The notes below the pieces were generated by a model. It saw only the letters and a list, made by a program, of their open reading frames with translations. It had not been told where the DNA came from and searched no databases. DNA of 64,000 nucleotides from Apostichopus japonicus. Taxonomy: Eukaryota > Echinodermata > Holothuroidea > Aspidochirotida > Stichopodidae. This document shows positions 1-12,700 of the stretch, one piece after another. A program made the translations under genes and the position numbers. Numbering within the stretch: the stretch's first letter is position 1; every line of letters begins with the position of its first letter. The stretch spans positions 7,217,501 to 7,281,500 of the forward strand of contig NC_092578.1 of the NCBI RefSeq assembly GCF_037975245.1, written 5' to 3'.

Positions 1-571
1 ATTCTGAAAACAACTGATGTAATGTTAAACAAATAGAGGCAAACAGTGGCATCCAAACTGGTTGAAACAGGAATATTTCTTTCAAATGACGTATTATGAT
101 TGCATATGGTAAACATCCCTTGCCACGTTTTCAGCAGCTACGAATTCAAGGATCGGCCCTTTGTTGGGGAACCAGGAAGAGAATATGCTTTTCTAACTTG
201 ACAAAAGGTGCAGAGCTTCAGCTCCCCCCCCCCCATTACCCATCCCACTCACCCCACCTCATTATCCTCATCTGCCTCACCCTCCACATAATCACCCAAC
301 CCCTGCTCTCTGACACACTTACCATTAGTACATATTTTGCACAAAGTGTAATCATTCTTTGTTGTAAAATGATTAAATAAAGGAATTATTCTCAAGACGG
401 ACAAGGACCAACCACTGCCCCCATTTGCACCATTCTATGGGTATATTCATAATGAGTAATTATTATGCAGGGAATACCTTCTAGTTAAACCATGACAAAC
501 TAAGATGTCTGGTCTGTGCGATTAATTTTCCTTAATGATGGGTGCACCTATCATTCTGAGTGCCTTTCAAG
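1..571. other. Intron upstream of first visible EPAC-like exon
   Basis: I see no coding segment here. It contains a C run at about 225-234 and simple pyrimidine-rich sequence. Earlier EPAC exons (cAMP-binding and DEP regions) are not in the window. Confidence 0.6.
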
Positions 572-710
572 TTCAACACCAAACAGCATGGACGCCGACG
601 ACGAGTTTGTCTTCGCCAAGAAGAAGAAAGTGGCCTCGTTTGTCGATTTCTGGAGCGTCGTAGCTAACACCAGTTTCAGCGAAAGCACAGCCGTTAGAGA
701 TTTATTGGAG
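572..710 (+). CDS. RAPGEF4: EPAC-like exon 1 of window: end of REM domain
   Basis: Residues 1-46 of the visible protein. The string [14 protein letters not shown] aligns with the REM helix that begins NKRQQILRLVSQW in EPAC1. The donor is GAG|GTAGCC. The acceptor is ambiguous between AG at 570-571 and AG at 559-560; both keep the frame. The Met at 588 is internal, not a start. Confidence 0.75.
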
Positions 711-3700
711 GTAGCCCGCTTTTTCATTCTTAAATTTTATACTTTTTTTTTTTTTAATAATCCTTCGGAAATGATACTCTGGCAAAAAATGTCAATTTTG
801 CCAAATGGCAAAAAGTGTCAATTTTACCAAACAGTGAAGCATACTTTAATCAGCACAGGTTAGCTGTTATCACCATATATACTTAACACAATTTGAAATC
901 GTTTAGAGGAATAGCTAGTTAAGTTTGCAAGGTGGGTCCATTTTCCCACCTAAAGATTGAGTCAGAAGACATACCAATTAACTTTCCTCTGACTCAAGTC
1001 AAGTTGACTCATTGTATTTCTCGCTGTGAAGAAGATAAAAACAAATTGGTTTGAGTCAGTTCGACTCTGAGAGGATAGCTAATCGTACACATGTCCCAAC
1101 ACTAGGGATTATACGTTAAGCCCGAAAGGCTTTAACATTAGAGTTTTTTTGGCTACCAATGTGGAGGTGAATTACTGTATGGTGACTTACAATGCGGTTC
1201 CTTTAAAGGTAGTCAGTATATAGGCCCCAAATTATCGCACACTATATGATTGCTAGAAGTTTACAAAACGTACTTTCCTGGACGTCTTTACTCTCTAAAT
1301 TGTTCTCAGACATTTTTAAGGAACGCACAATATGACTGAATGTCCCAGTGAGGAAAATTTCATCGAAAGTTGTAATAAAAGCAGTTTCAGAATTTTGACC
1401 AAATGTGACCCATATTTAAATATCTAACATATTTGGGGGCAATACAGCACACCTTGAAAACACTTGAAAACTAAATATACCACCGTTATTAACACAAGAC
1501 CTGTTTAAAGTTGCTTTGTTTTACTATTGTGTCACACTTTTTGTTCCTAAATCTAGAGATGGATGTTTGAATGTGGTTTATTCTTGCCTGAGAAACCCTT
1601 AGCAACAACAGGATGTTGACCAGACTGGTTTGATCAGTGATCTCTTTGGGGGATTTCCCCTGGCACTTGTTATTGATATACCTTTTGAATGAATTCTGCT
1701 TAGAAAATGAATATTTTAATGCACTCTCACACTTCATCCAATTCTGTTTCATATGTATAATATAATATTGATACTTGCTCAGATGATTTCTTGATCATTG
1801 ACAAAACATAATAATTTTCAACTTACTCTGCCATGATGATTTTTACCAGATTTTTCCAAAAGTTAAAAAGTTTGTATTTTTCAGTTAAAACATGATTCAT
1901 AGACCTTTTAGTATGAACGATTCAACTCTGTGTTAACATTAAGAACCAGACCTAAACATGGCAGCTTATGTCACAGTTACCTTTTGAATTTATTTTCATT
2001 TCCTGAGACCCAAAGCAGAAGGACAAATAAATACTCATATGTAATGTGCATCAACCATGACTTTGACAGCATCCAAAAGTTATCCTTAACTTTGTTCCCT
2101 CATTTCAAATATTCAGGAAGACCCCGTGATTTACATGCACCAACACGATAATCTTCTGACTAAAACGCCTACATGAGACTAGCTAGATTCAGTAGCAGCT
2201 ATTATAAAGGACTGGCATTTCCCATAGCAAACTTCCCTCCTTATTACAAATAAATAACACCTACGATTAATTCTCCCCCTCATGTTTTCCTTTTGTGATA
2301 CATAGTCAGACATTTCAAGGGATGTATGCATACTCTAACTCTGTAGAAAATGCATTTAAATGACCCCAAAACTTCTTTTCTTGTAAATTTTTCTTGTACT
2401 ACTTGCCCATTATGAGTGTAGCATATATGTACTGTCACTGACATGTTTCTTTGTATTAGACAAGGAATGAAAGTGAAAACTTCTCTAGTTAATTTTACAC
2501 TTGAATGAGGCTGTACTTCTAGCTGTATCTAGTCCTTTCTCCTCTGAGACTAATCTTTAGAACAGAGGTTCAGTTCGTGTTTGTATCGTGGTGAAGACGA
2601 TGTGGGTTTGCTTTGTCGACTGGCTCATTCAAGTTGAAATATTAATTAATCTTTTGTCTCTCTCCCCCCCCCCCCCTCCTCCCTCGAAAGACTTTAACCC
2701 TGGATGCCCAGGAGGACACGAGAACAAAGCCCGAGCTACAAGAGAGTCTCACAAAGATACAGAGATTAGTCGAGAGGATGAGAAGAGATGAGGAGTGTAA
2801 ACAGAGGCATACCTGGGAGGTCCAGAAGCAGGTACAAGAAAGAGAGGGAGAGAAAAGGAGATTGGGGTGAGGTGGGGTGGGGGGGGTAGGGGGATTGTGG
2901 GACATGTGGGGAAAGGAATGTGTGTAAAAGCATCCAAGTGAGGGAAACAAAAGGTGTTTTCCAGAATTGCAATGAGTTTGACCCCGAATTGTTATTACTT
3001 GTACAGAAGAGACTCGATTATTGATTGATGCTGTGAACCGGACAGGGAATGCTGGCTAATATCCAAGTTAAATGTTATGGGTTAATGGCACCTAATAAAG
3101 CCATGGAAAAAGGGGGGGGTTAGGAGAGTGGTAGGGCAGAAACTGATTAAGGACAAAGGCCAGTTTATAATCATTACAGCCAGCTTGTGTTGATATGAAG
3201 GAGGCCTTGTGGATGGGTTAGGAAGGGTGATTTATGGGGGTAATTTGGAAGGTGAGGGGAGGGTGAAGGTGGAATGCTAATGATGTGGCTGCTTTGGTAT
3301 TAGGTTAATACTATTTGTTGATTTGGTGTCACATGAGAGTGATTCAAACTTTTTCATTTTTTTTTAATGATTATCATGTTATTATGATTAATATGTGATT
3401 CTGATTATTGTCTTTGTTTTAGGGTCTTAGCGAGTTCAGACGACCTTCATCCGATGCCTCTGGTAGCAAGCAAAGGGCACCCATAAGAATCCACGACGAA
3501 GGTAACATCATCACAAAGCTAGTTACAGTATCACAGTCAGATGTGAAAACAGTTTGAGAATATTAAAAACGAATATTCTGGTAGATATTTGGGGAGGACA
3601 AAATTAAACTAGAGCCAAAGTGCCAGAAACCACCCTATCTCAATCCTTGTTCCTAACAGCAGATACAGATCTGTGACAGTAACTGCAACAGATGGGGGGG

Positions 3701-6700
3701 GGGGTGGGGGGGTGTATTAAGACTGATGCTATGACTTCTTTCTTTGTTCATTGTGAAGTGTTTATTAATTATTCTTTCAGTATTTAAAATCTTCATGATC
3801 ATTTCTTAACATGTAATTTTTATGTCTCTCTCCTTCCTTTTGAAATCCTCTGGAGATAAATTTAGTGATGGTGAGATGATTTTTCCTTTCTTCTTACAGC
3901 TATCTTTAGGGTATTCTGTGCCGACCACACTTACACCACATTACGGACATCTGTCATCACCACGGTGAAGCAGATCATCAATTCAGTCTCAGAGAAAATG
4001 TGCCTTGGAGGACACGACCTGGTGCTCTGTGAGGTCAAGTCATGTGGAGGTAAAAAACTTACAGAGGTCATATTTAAATACTATTCAGGGTTTTGGCTTT
4101 GATCTTGTGTTGCTCCAACATTGGTGAATTTCAAATGTTGGTGGTATGGCATGGGATGTGGGCAAAAGGTGAAGGCATGTTGTAGCGGTTGGAGTGTCTG
4201 CCCCACAATCAGTAGGTTTCCGGTTCAAAACCTCACCAGGGATTTGATCGCTTCATCAATTGAAAATTTGCTGCTTTGCAGTGTTGTTGCAAAACACAAT
4301 AACATGACAGTACTCCTTTCAAATTGTCACACCTTAGAGGTATAAATGACTCTGCACATGTTAAACAACAAACACAACTAGCCTTTATCCAATAACAGGC
4401 AACATAGTGAAGAAAATTGAGGCATTATGGCACACTATTAGACTTCATCCTTGATTTTGTGTACTGTGTGCATTCAATCAAAAGTCCAATTTGTTCCTCA
4501 AATTTCAAACTGATATTATTAAGGTAAAAAGTGAAAGGAATTAGTCTTAATAATTAATTATTATATGGTATTGTTATTGCTGTGGTCACACACCCATGGA
4601 TGCTCCATTATATTTATTTCTGTTTTTTTATTTCTGTTTTTTTCTGGGTATTACTTTGAAATTGAACTATAAATTAAGGATCTGACCACAACTGCCCATC
4701 CTCTTCTGCTATGTAGTTATAGGTGAAAAAAGGCTAGACACAGATGACATTGTCTGAAATATCAGGTCAAGGTTGCAGGTTTGTAGATAATTACTCTAAA
4801 CTCATCCTAATTAATGGCACATAGGGGGTTGTTGAGGGTGGGTGGCCTGGGGTACAGCTGCAGGCAAGAAACCTTGACCTATATTGTAGGACTTACAAAC
4901 TTAACCCTACAGTATAGGCTATTAATCAGTACCAGATTGATAAAGATTAAATCTGTTACTAATATGAAGTGAAGTTAAGCATAGTGCTCTTTTTTTTGTA
5001 GCAATATAATGCCTTTTCTTGGGAGGGGTGGGGGTAGGCGAGAGGGTGGATTACCTTGCTGAGTGCATAAATAACCTATGTACACTGTAGGCATGTGTTC
5101 TAAGAACAGTGTTAGGCAGAGCAGACTTGCCTTCAACTTAGTATTCCATTTTGTATTTGAACCAATTGAAACAACATTTTTATCATATTTGTGGTCGCAT
5201 TCATAGAGACACAAATAAATCAGTGAGCAAAATTTGGATGTTAATACCATCAATGAACTTACATCAGTTTGATATTTCCATGGTCTATTTTCTGCAGCCA
5301 CTAGCATTATATTAAGTTTTACTTTTTAATCATTTTTTTTAAAAGTAAATTATGTATCTTTTCTTAGAGAAAAAGTAGTATTTAGTAAACTATGGATTCT
5401 TCTTCTTCTTGAACAATCAAAGTATTTTAACCACAATTATATCTGTAAACTTTCAACCTTCAAGAAACAAACCATTTATTCCATTCTTGAAGGATTTGAG
5501 GACTTTATCGAGCATATAAACTCAATAATAACAAAGTGCGATTCTACTTTATAAACCCCCCCCCCCCCCCCACTCAAACATTTTACCTAATTTTTAATCT
5601 CTTGGTGATATCCAGAGACCAGCAGGTCACAGAAATACAATACTCATATTTTTTTGGGCAAGAGTACTTTAAATATTGGTTAGAAAGGTACTGTAAACAC
5701 TTAAATTTACTTCTTCTTAGCCAATAACTTTTTTGCTCTGTCTAATTTTTATATAAAATCTCAGTCATTTTCTTGTTGTTGTTTCACTTCATACACTTAA
5801 GTAATGTTTTGTAATAACCATCTCTCCTCTCTCCGATTCACTTCTCCAACTGTTTGTATTAACCAGTAACTTTGCAAATGTATGCCTCTGCTTTGTGTGT
5901 ATCAGAATCCCCTGCGGGCGTTTCTTATAATCTGTCACGCAGGACGCACCGATGCTTTGTAAAAGTTGCTTTTAACCACCCAAATTTAGTCCTAATTTGT
6001 CAACATCCATTTTAACATGAACACACACACACACACAGTTTGATCTGTGTCCTCGTTTGACCCGAATATTTAAAGTAACCCCCTAAAGGCATCCATGTTC
6101 TAATTTTACGGTAGTCTTAGAGATAGATCACTGATATTTAAAAGGCTATAGTTCGAGGTTGACCTCCCATGAACTCTTCTTGCCAAGTGGCTTTGAGGTT
6201 AGGCTGGCCTTAATTTTATCGTCTAGCAGGAAAAGCTGGTTAACTGCATGACAAGACAGTGAACCCTGCTGGTTTTAATGTTTACTTGGAGATTGAATGT
6301 TTAATTTAATGTTGATGTATAGTTTGAAACAGCTGGTCACAGTCTCATAACAGTGTTACCATGCCGACCAGTTTTTAATACTTTCACTGGAATGATAATC
6401 AGACAATATCTGTTTTGATTTATTGATTGTGTTATTGTCTCACATTTCTTGTGTTTATAAGAGAGAGTTACATTTAGATCAGACGATATCTGTTTTGATG
6501 TGGTCATCGTATAATTTATCTCTCTTTTCTTTTGTTTTTAGAGAGAGTTACATATAGATCAGACGATATCTGTATCACATCAAGGTTAAGCTGCAACGGG
6601 CAGATCTTCATCTCACCCAGGGAACACCTTGATGCCTTGGTCAGTATCAAAAAGAAATTATTTTTGAAATAATTAAATTTGCAGATTTGTTTATTATCTG

Positions 6701-9700
6701 CTATTAGGAACGATTTCATGATCTAAATTTAGCTAGGTATGACATATAAACCCCAAAATTATTTACAGAGCTGTATTAAAATATTACATCACACTCGAAG
6801 CATTTTAGGGGATGATTTGGAATAACATGATATACTGTACTCCTAGTTTTGAAAGGACATCGTTCGTTGGTTTGGTTGCAATATCATTTTTTATTTTACT
6901 AGTGTTTGAGATGGGTTTTAATATTAATAATTATTAATAAATAATAAATTAATAATTTACTATAAATGATGAAAACAGCAGCCAGCGCTTAAAAAAATAT
7001 CCCTTAAGCAGAGTGTTTTAGTTGTTGTTGTTAAGATTTTGTATATTACATAGTAATAGTAACATGATATTTTTCATTAGTTGAAGCTAGTCTAGTTTTT
7101 TCGTTTTTATTTTAAAACTTGCAGGGAAAGAGTCAACCTATTAAAATTTTGTTTTTACACATGTCATTTATACAAGCATGATCTCTGTCATGTTGCCATC
7201 TATCAAACTCAACTGTCAACTACCTTCAAAACTGCTTTACTGTAAAATTAGTTCCTATCTTTTTGTAATGTACTAAAGCACAGATGTCCAGTGGCGGAGC
7301 ATCCATACAGTCACGGGGGGGGGCGGATACCCCCCTGACGGACTCAAATGGACTGCTGGCGCCCTTTTCAGCTCTTTACCACTTTTTACTTATTCGCGAT
7401 TATTGACTTTTTTATTGTGGTCTCATCTACCTATTGACATTTGTCACATTTTGTTGGTGTAATTTTCTGACACCTATTTATTCTTCATTTATCTGCAATT
7501 TAGCAAGGCCCGGAAAGGGTCATTTCCGGCTGTCTAGGGAGTATCTTTAGTCAAAAAAGTTCTGTACGCCCCGCGCCAACCTGTGGTGGCGCTCCGCTTA
7601 GATAGTATCAAAGCGCCCCTACAGACCATTCTCGCCTCCCCTGACCAATACCCCTAGCTCTGCCACTGCAGATGTCCACCCTCTTTCCCCTTCCATGCCA
7701 TCCACCCCATTTTTTTCCATTTTGATTATAAATTAATTTTCCATATTTCCACCCTCACAGACACCCCTTCCTTCCCAGGATGGTCCAGAGGATGGGACCA
7801 TGGCCATTCTGGAGACCATGGATTCCAGAGAATTTGCTCAACAACTCACCCTGTATGACTTCGAACTCTTCAAATGTATTCATGAGGTAAATTTTTGTTA
7901 CTTCCAGATCTAGCATTCATCTAAGGCACTGAGCCAAGAAAGTAGGATGCTGGGGGTGGGGGGGGGGAGGGGGAGGGGCATCCTGCAGCCAGGCTGCAAA
8001 GGACATCTGTATATGAGGAATGGTGCATTTTTTGAGGTCTACATACAAGTTTGTGTTCATAACTAGTTTTAATATTTTGTTTGGGATAGAAAAAGACAGA
8101 AGGTTGTACGCCCTCCCCCATCCCACAGACACCCCCCCCCCCCACCCTCTCAATCCATACCTGTAGTGATAATACATACATTCCACGGTTGCAAGCCCCA
8201 TCTAAGGGACAGAAAAACTGACATCGCACTATGGGACAACCAATCATCGTGAAACTACTTCTTCCATGAGATGTAGTCACAGCATCTTCCTGTCATCACC
8301 AGTCCCAACCGCCCACCCCACCCACCTCACTGTTAACCTTACTTATTATTCTCTTTCAGTGTCTTAATTATTCGTCAATCATCACCTCTAATGAGTTAGG
8401 TCTTATTCTTGTCTCAAGTTTGTAGTTGGTACAGTGTTATATTCGTTTCCTAGGAAATGCTTTTCATTTGTGATTACAGTGAGGGCAGGTGGTATCTCCT
8501 AGGAAGTGCTTTTCATTTGTAATTGTAATGAGGGCAGGTGTCATCTCCAAGGAAGTGCTTTTCATTTGTAATTGTAATGAGGGCAGGTGGGTATCTCCAA
8601 GGAAGTGCTTTATTACTGTGTCAGGTCAAGATCCTCCCGCTGCCATTTATATATAACCCCCCCCCCAGGTGAGTTTGATGCCCCTTAGGTCGCGACCTTC
8701 GTAAACTACAGAAGGATGGCTGAGTTAATGTTTGGACTCAGTAATAAATGTGCAGAGACGAGGAGTATGTAGTCTGATGTTAATTGTCACGGTTGTATGC
8801 AGACTACATATAGATATTGTGCATATTTTGGTTGGACTTATGTAATAATTATATTAAAAACTAAATCAAGAAAAAAAATTGCAGTTAGAGATCCACCTGA
8901 AGTGTAAGGTTTAGTATTACCATCATATGCGATTTCACAATTGAAATATTTTACACAAAATAAGCCAGGTTTTCTACACAATGTGATTTAACATGTTTTG
9001 TACACAGCACCTTGCTTTACTTATTGTTTATTAATTTCTGATAAACAGTGCTTGAACCCTACAGTGTCTATTACATGGATGTATTGTAACCACTAAATTA
9101 TCCCCTTCCCCCCTCCCACCCCCACCCCCCAACTACAAGTGTCTTGTAATAGCTCTATGTGACAACACCATTAACTTCCACATATTTATTTCAAACATCA
9201 AATCAGAATTTCTGACGTTTACGTCTATTGTTTTACGTCTATTGTTTTCCGACGTTTACGTCTATTGTTTTCCGACGTTTACATCTATGGTTTTTCCTCC
9301 GACTAACATTGTCTGTCCTCTCTTCTCTCAACAGTATGAGTTGATTTATTCCAACTTTGGTCGAAGTCTCTTTCCTGGTTGCATCACAGCCAATCTTGAC
9401 CTTTTCATTAGACGGTTCAACGAAACTCAGTATTGGGTGGCCACAGAAATCCTCCTCACTGTCAACATACACAAGAGGGTACAATCAATCAAGAAATTTC
9501 TGAAAATTGCACTGTAGTAAGTAGAAATGTTTGGTTCATATTGCCATGGAGGGGAGGGGAGAGAGGGGGAGGGGAGGGGGAGCGAGATGGAGGATTTCAT
9601 GATTAAACTATGAAATAAGTATTTATAATAATTGAACATCTAGAAGAGTATAATTTCTGAGCCTTTTCCACGATATTAGCAGAGTCATCGTCGTCTTCAA

Positions 9701-12700
9701 AGGTTTTCTTATCATTTGACTGTTTTATATTAAAATACTCTTGACATCGTCTAAAATACTGTAAGCACAAAATGATTAATCCAGACTTTTCTTTTACTCC
9801 ACAGTTGTAAAGACCTTCAAAACATCAATGCCTTCTTTGCCATCATGATGGGAATTTGTAACACTGCAGTGTCAAGACTGGGGCAGACTTGGGAGGTAAG
9901 GGGTTATTGACCCACACAGGAGGAGTTGTAAATAGGGCTTTGACCGCTCCAGGCTTTTGCTTCATTTCTGCTCCCGTTTTCCTTTTTGACCCTCTCTTTC
10001 TGCCCGATAATTAAGTGACTTATTTCAAGTCTAAAACAAACAGGGATGTGTATTTTACAATGGTAGCAGTCAGCCTCATTCCAACTCCAATACAACAGGT
10101 ATGTGTAATGTACAGTGGTAAGCGTCACCGTCAGTCCAACTCTAATACAAACAGGGATGTGTATTATACAGTGGTAAGTGTCACCGTCAGTCCAACTCTA
10201 ATACAAACAGGTATGTGTATTGTACAATGGTATGAGTCACTCTCAGTCCAACTCCAATACAAACAGGGATGTGTATTATACAGTGGTAAGTGTCACCGTC
10301 AGTCCAACTCCAAGACAAACAGGGATGTGTATTGTACAGTGGTAGGAGTCACCCCCAGTCCAACTCCAATACAAACAGGGATGTGTATTGTACAGTGGTA
10401 GGAGTCACCCCCAGTCCAACTCTAATACAAACAGGGATGTGTATTGTACAGTGGTAGGAGTCACCCTCAGTCCAACTCCAATACAAACAGGGATGTGTAT
10501 TGTACAATGGTATGAGTCACTCTCAGTCCAACTCCAATACAAACAGGGATGTGTATTGTACAGTGGTAAGCGTCACCGTCAGTCCAACTCTAATACAAAC
10601 AGGTATGTGTATTGTACAGTGGTAAGCGTCACCGTCAGTCCAACTCTAATACAAACAGGGATGTGTATTGTACAATGGTATGAGTCACTCTCAGTCCAAC
10701 TCCAATACAAACAGGGATGTGTATTGTACAGTGGTAAGCGTCACCGTCAGTCCAACTCTAATACAAACAGGTATGTGTATTGTACAATGGTATGAGTCAC
10801 TCTCAGTCCAACTGCAATACAAACTGGGATGTGTATTGTACAATGGTATGAGTCACTCTCAGTCCAACTCCAATACAAACAGGGATGTGTATTGTACAGT
10901 GGTAAGCGTCACCGTCAGTCCAACTCTAATACAAACAGGTATGTGTATTGTACAATGGTATGAGTCACTCTCAGTCCAACTGCAATACAAACTGGGATGT
11001 GTATTGTACAATGGTATGAGTCACTCTCTGTCCAACTGCAATACAAACAGGTATGTGTATTGTATAATGGTATAAGTAACCCTCAGTCATTTTTTTTGTC
11101 TTATTTTTTATCTTCAGAAATTACCAGCAAAGTTTAAACGCCTTCATACTGAGTTAGAAGCACACATGGATCCAACCAGGAATCATCGCACGTATCGTCT
11201 CTGGGTCGCCAAGCTCTCGCCCCCGATGATCCCCTTCATGCCTCTTCTCCTCAAAGATTTGACCTTCATCCACGATGGAAACAAAAATTACTTTGATGGT
11301 TTGGTCAACTTTGAAAAGATGGTAGGTTGAAACAGACCGTTAAACGAAAGAGGCTTTAAGTTCTCCCCATCAGCTCTTCTCTACATTAAAAAGTTAAAAA
11401 TATAATTCTTGGGTAAATTTAGTTTTATGATTGAAATTAAGGGATCAAGTTAATCCCATGTCTGTCTTTTGTTTGTTGTAGTCCCATTTTGGGCGGATCT
11501 TGTTGAGAGATGAAACATTTCGTACACCGTTTCCCTACACTGAGGATCAAAACCTAATATTCCTCAGAAAAGAAGTAATTGTGTTCTTTTATTAAAATTG
11601 ATATAAACAACAGAGAACATCTGGAAGACAGTCAAACACCAGTTGTCGTTGACAAATTTGTAATGCAAAGTAAACCTGTCATCTGAGGCCATAAAAGTCT
11701 TATAATTTTCCCGTTGAGTTCAGTGTAACATCTGATTAACTGACCTAATGGTCTGTGTAAAAGACTGCATAGTCCAGCCACTTTCATTGATGAACCTCAG
11801 CTGTCTAAAGGGAAATTTCTTGAAAAACTGTGGTACAGAGAAATACATTCTGGATTGATAGTAGTGTGTTTTAACGGTGAACAATACATCAAAATTAATT
11901 GTGTGTCTAAATTTATCCTTTAACAATCAACTTCAGAGATCTTTCCTTATCATATTGAAACATCTTGTTCCAATCAACATCGGTATTTATATTAAATTTA
12001 CAACAAGTCTGTAACAAGGGCCAAAAGCAAAATGCAAAAACAATGAATAGATATAGTACAGTTTACCTTCTGATGGTTTTATTACTTTAAAAGAAATGCC
12101 ATGAAAGTCATTATATATATTACTCTCTGAGGAAATTTCCTCATGTCTATTGTAACCAGTCACAAGAAATTCAGGCCATCTTCCTGGTCATGAGGTCACC
12201 GAAATATTATTTTACTTCTTTGTTCGAAGCGCATTTCTGGTTACTGTGCCATGTTTATAGGACGTCACAGCTGTATCTGTAGGGTGCCAGGAAGTTGATT
12301 GCTGGGTTTCAAATGGTTGAGTAATTTGAAAAGTATGGATGTTAATTGGTACAGAGGGAGAAGCAGATTGTGAATCATCGTCATTTAGAATGATGATTTT
12401 TAATTGGTTTGGCAAATGGAAGATTATTCTTATGTTTATTAGTAGTGACAAGGCAAGTATACAGTTGTAACACTACCATAGTGACAGTCATAGGTTGTCA
12501 AGAGATATTCTGGAGTGGGATCGACTAATTTCCTCTTTACTATTCTGAAAGTAGTTCTTGTAAAATGTTTACATATCTATGACATGCTGAAGAACTCCCC
12601 CCCCTTTGAGTAATTAATCAATTAATAATTAAAAACCTTTGTGACTACCACCTACCTTTGAGAAAAATATAAAATGATATGACATTAAAGGCTTTAGTCA

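Noticed and set aside
588-710. Met at 588 as the start of the EPAC-like protein
   Set aside because: The upstream half of the REM domain would be missing, and an acceptor-like AG lies just before, so this is an internal exon.
10015-11075. Three overlapping + strand frames of about 130 codons
   Set aside because: They are readings of the 56-bp minisatellite. The unit length is not a multiple of three, and a confirmed intron surrounds it.
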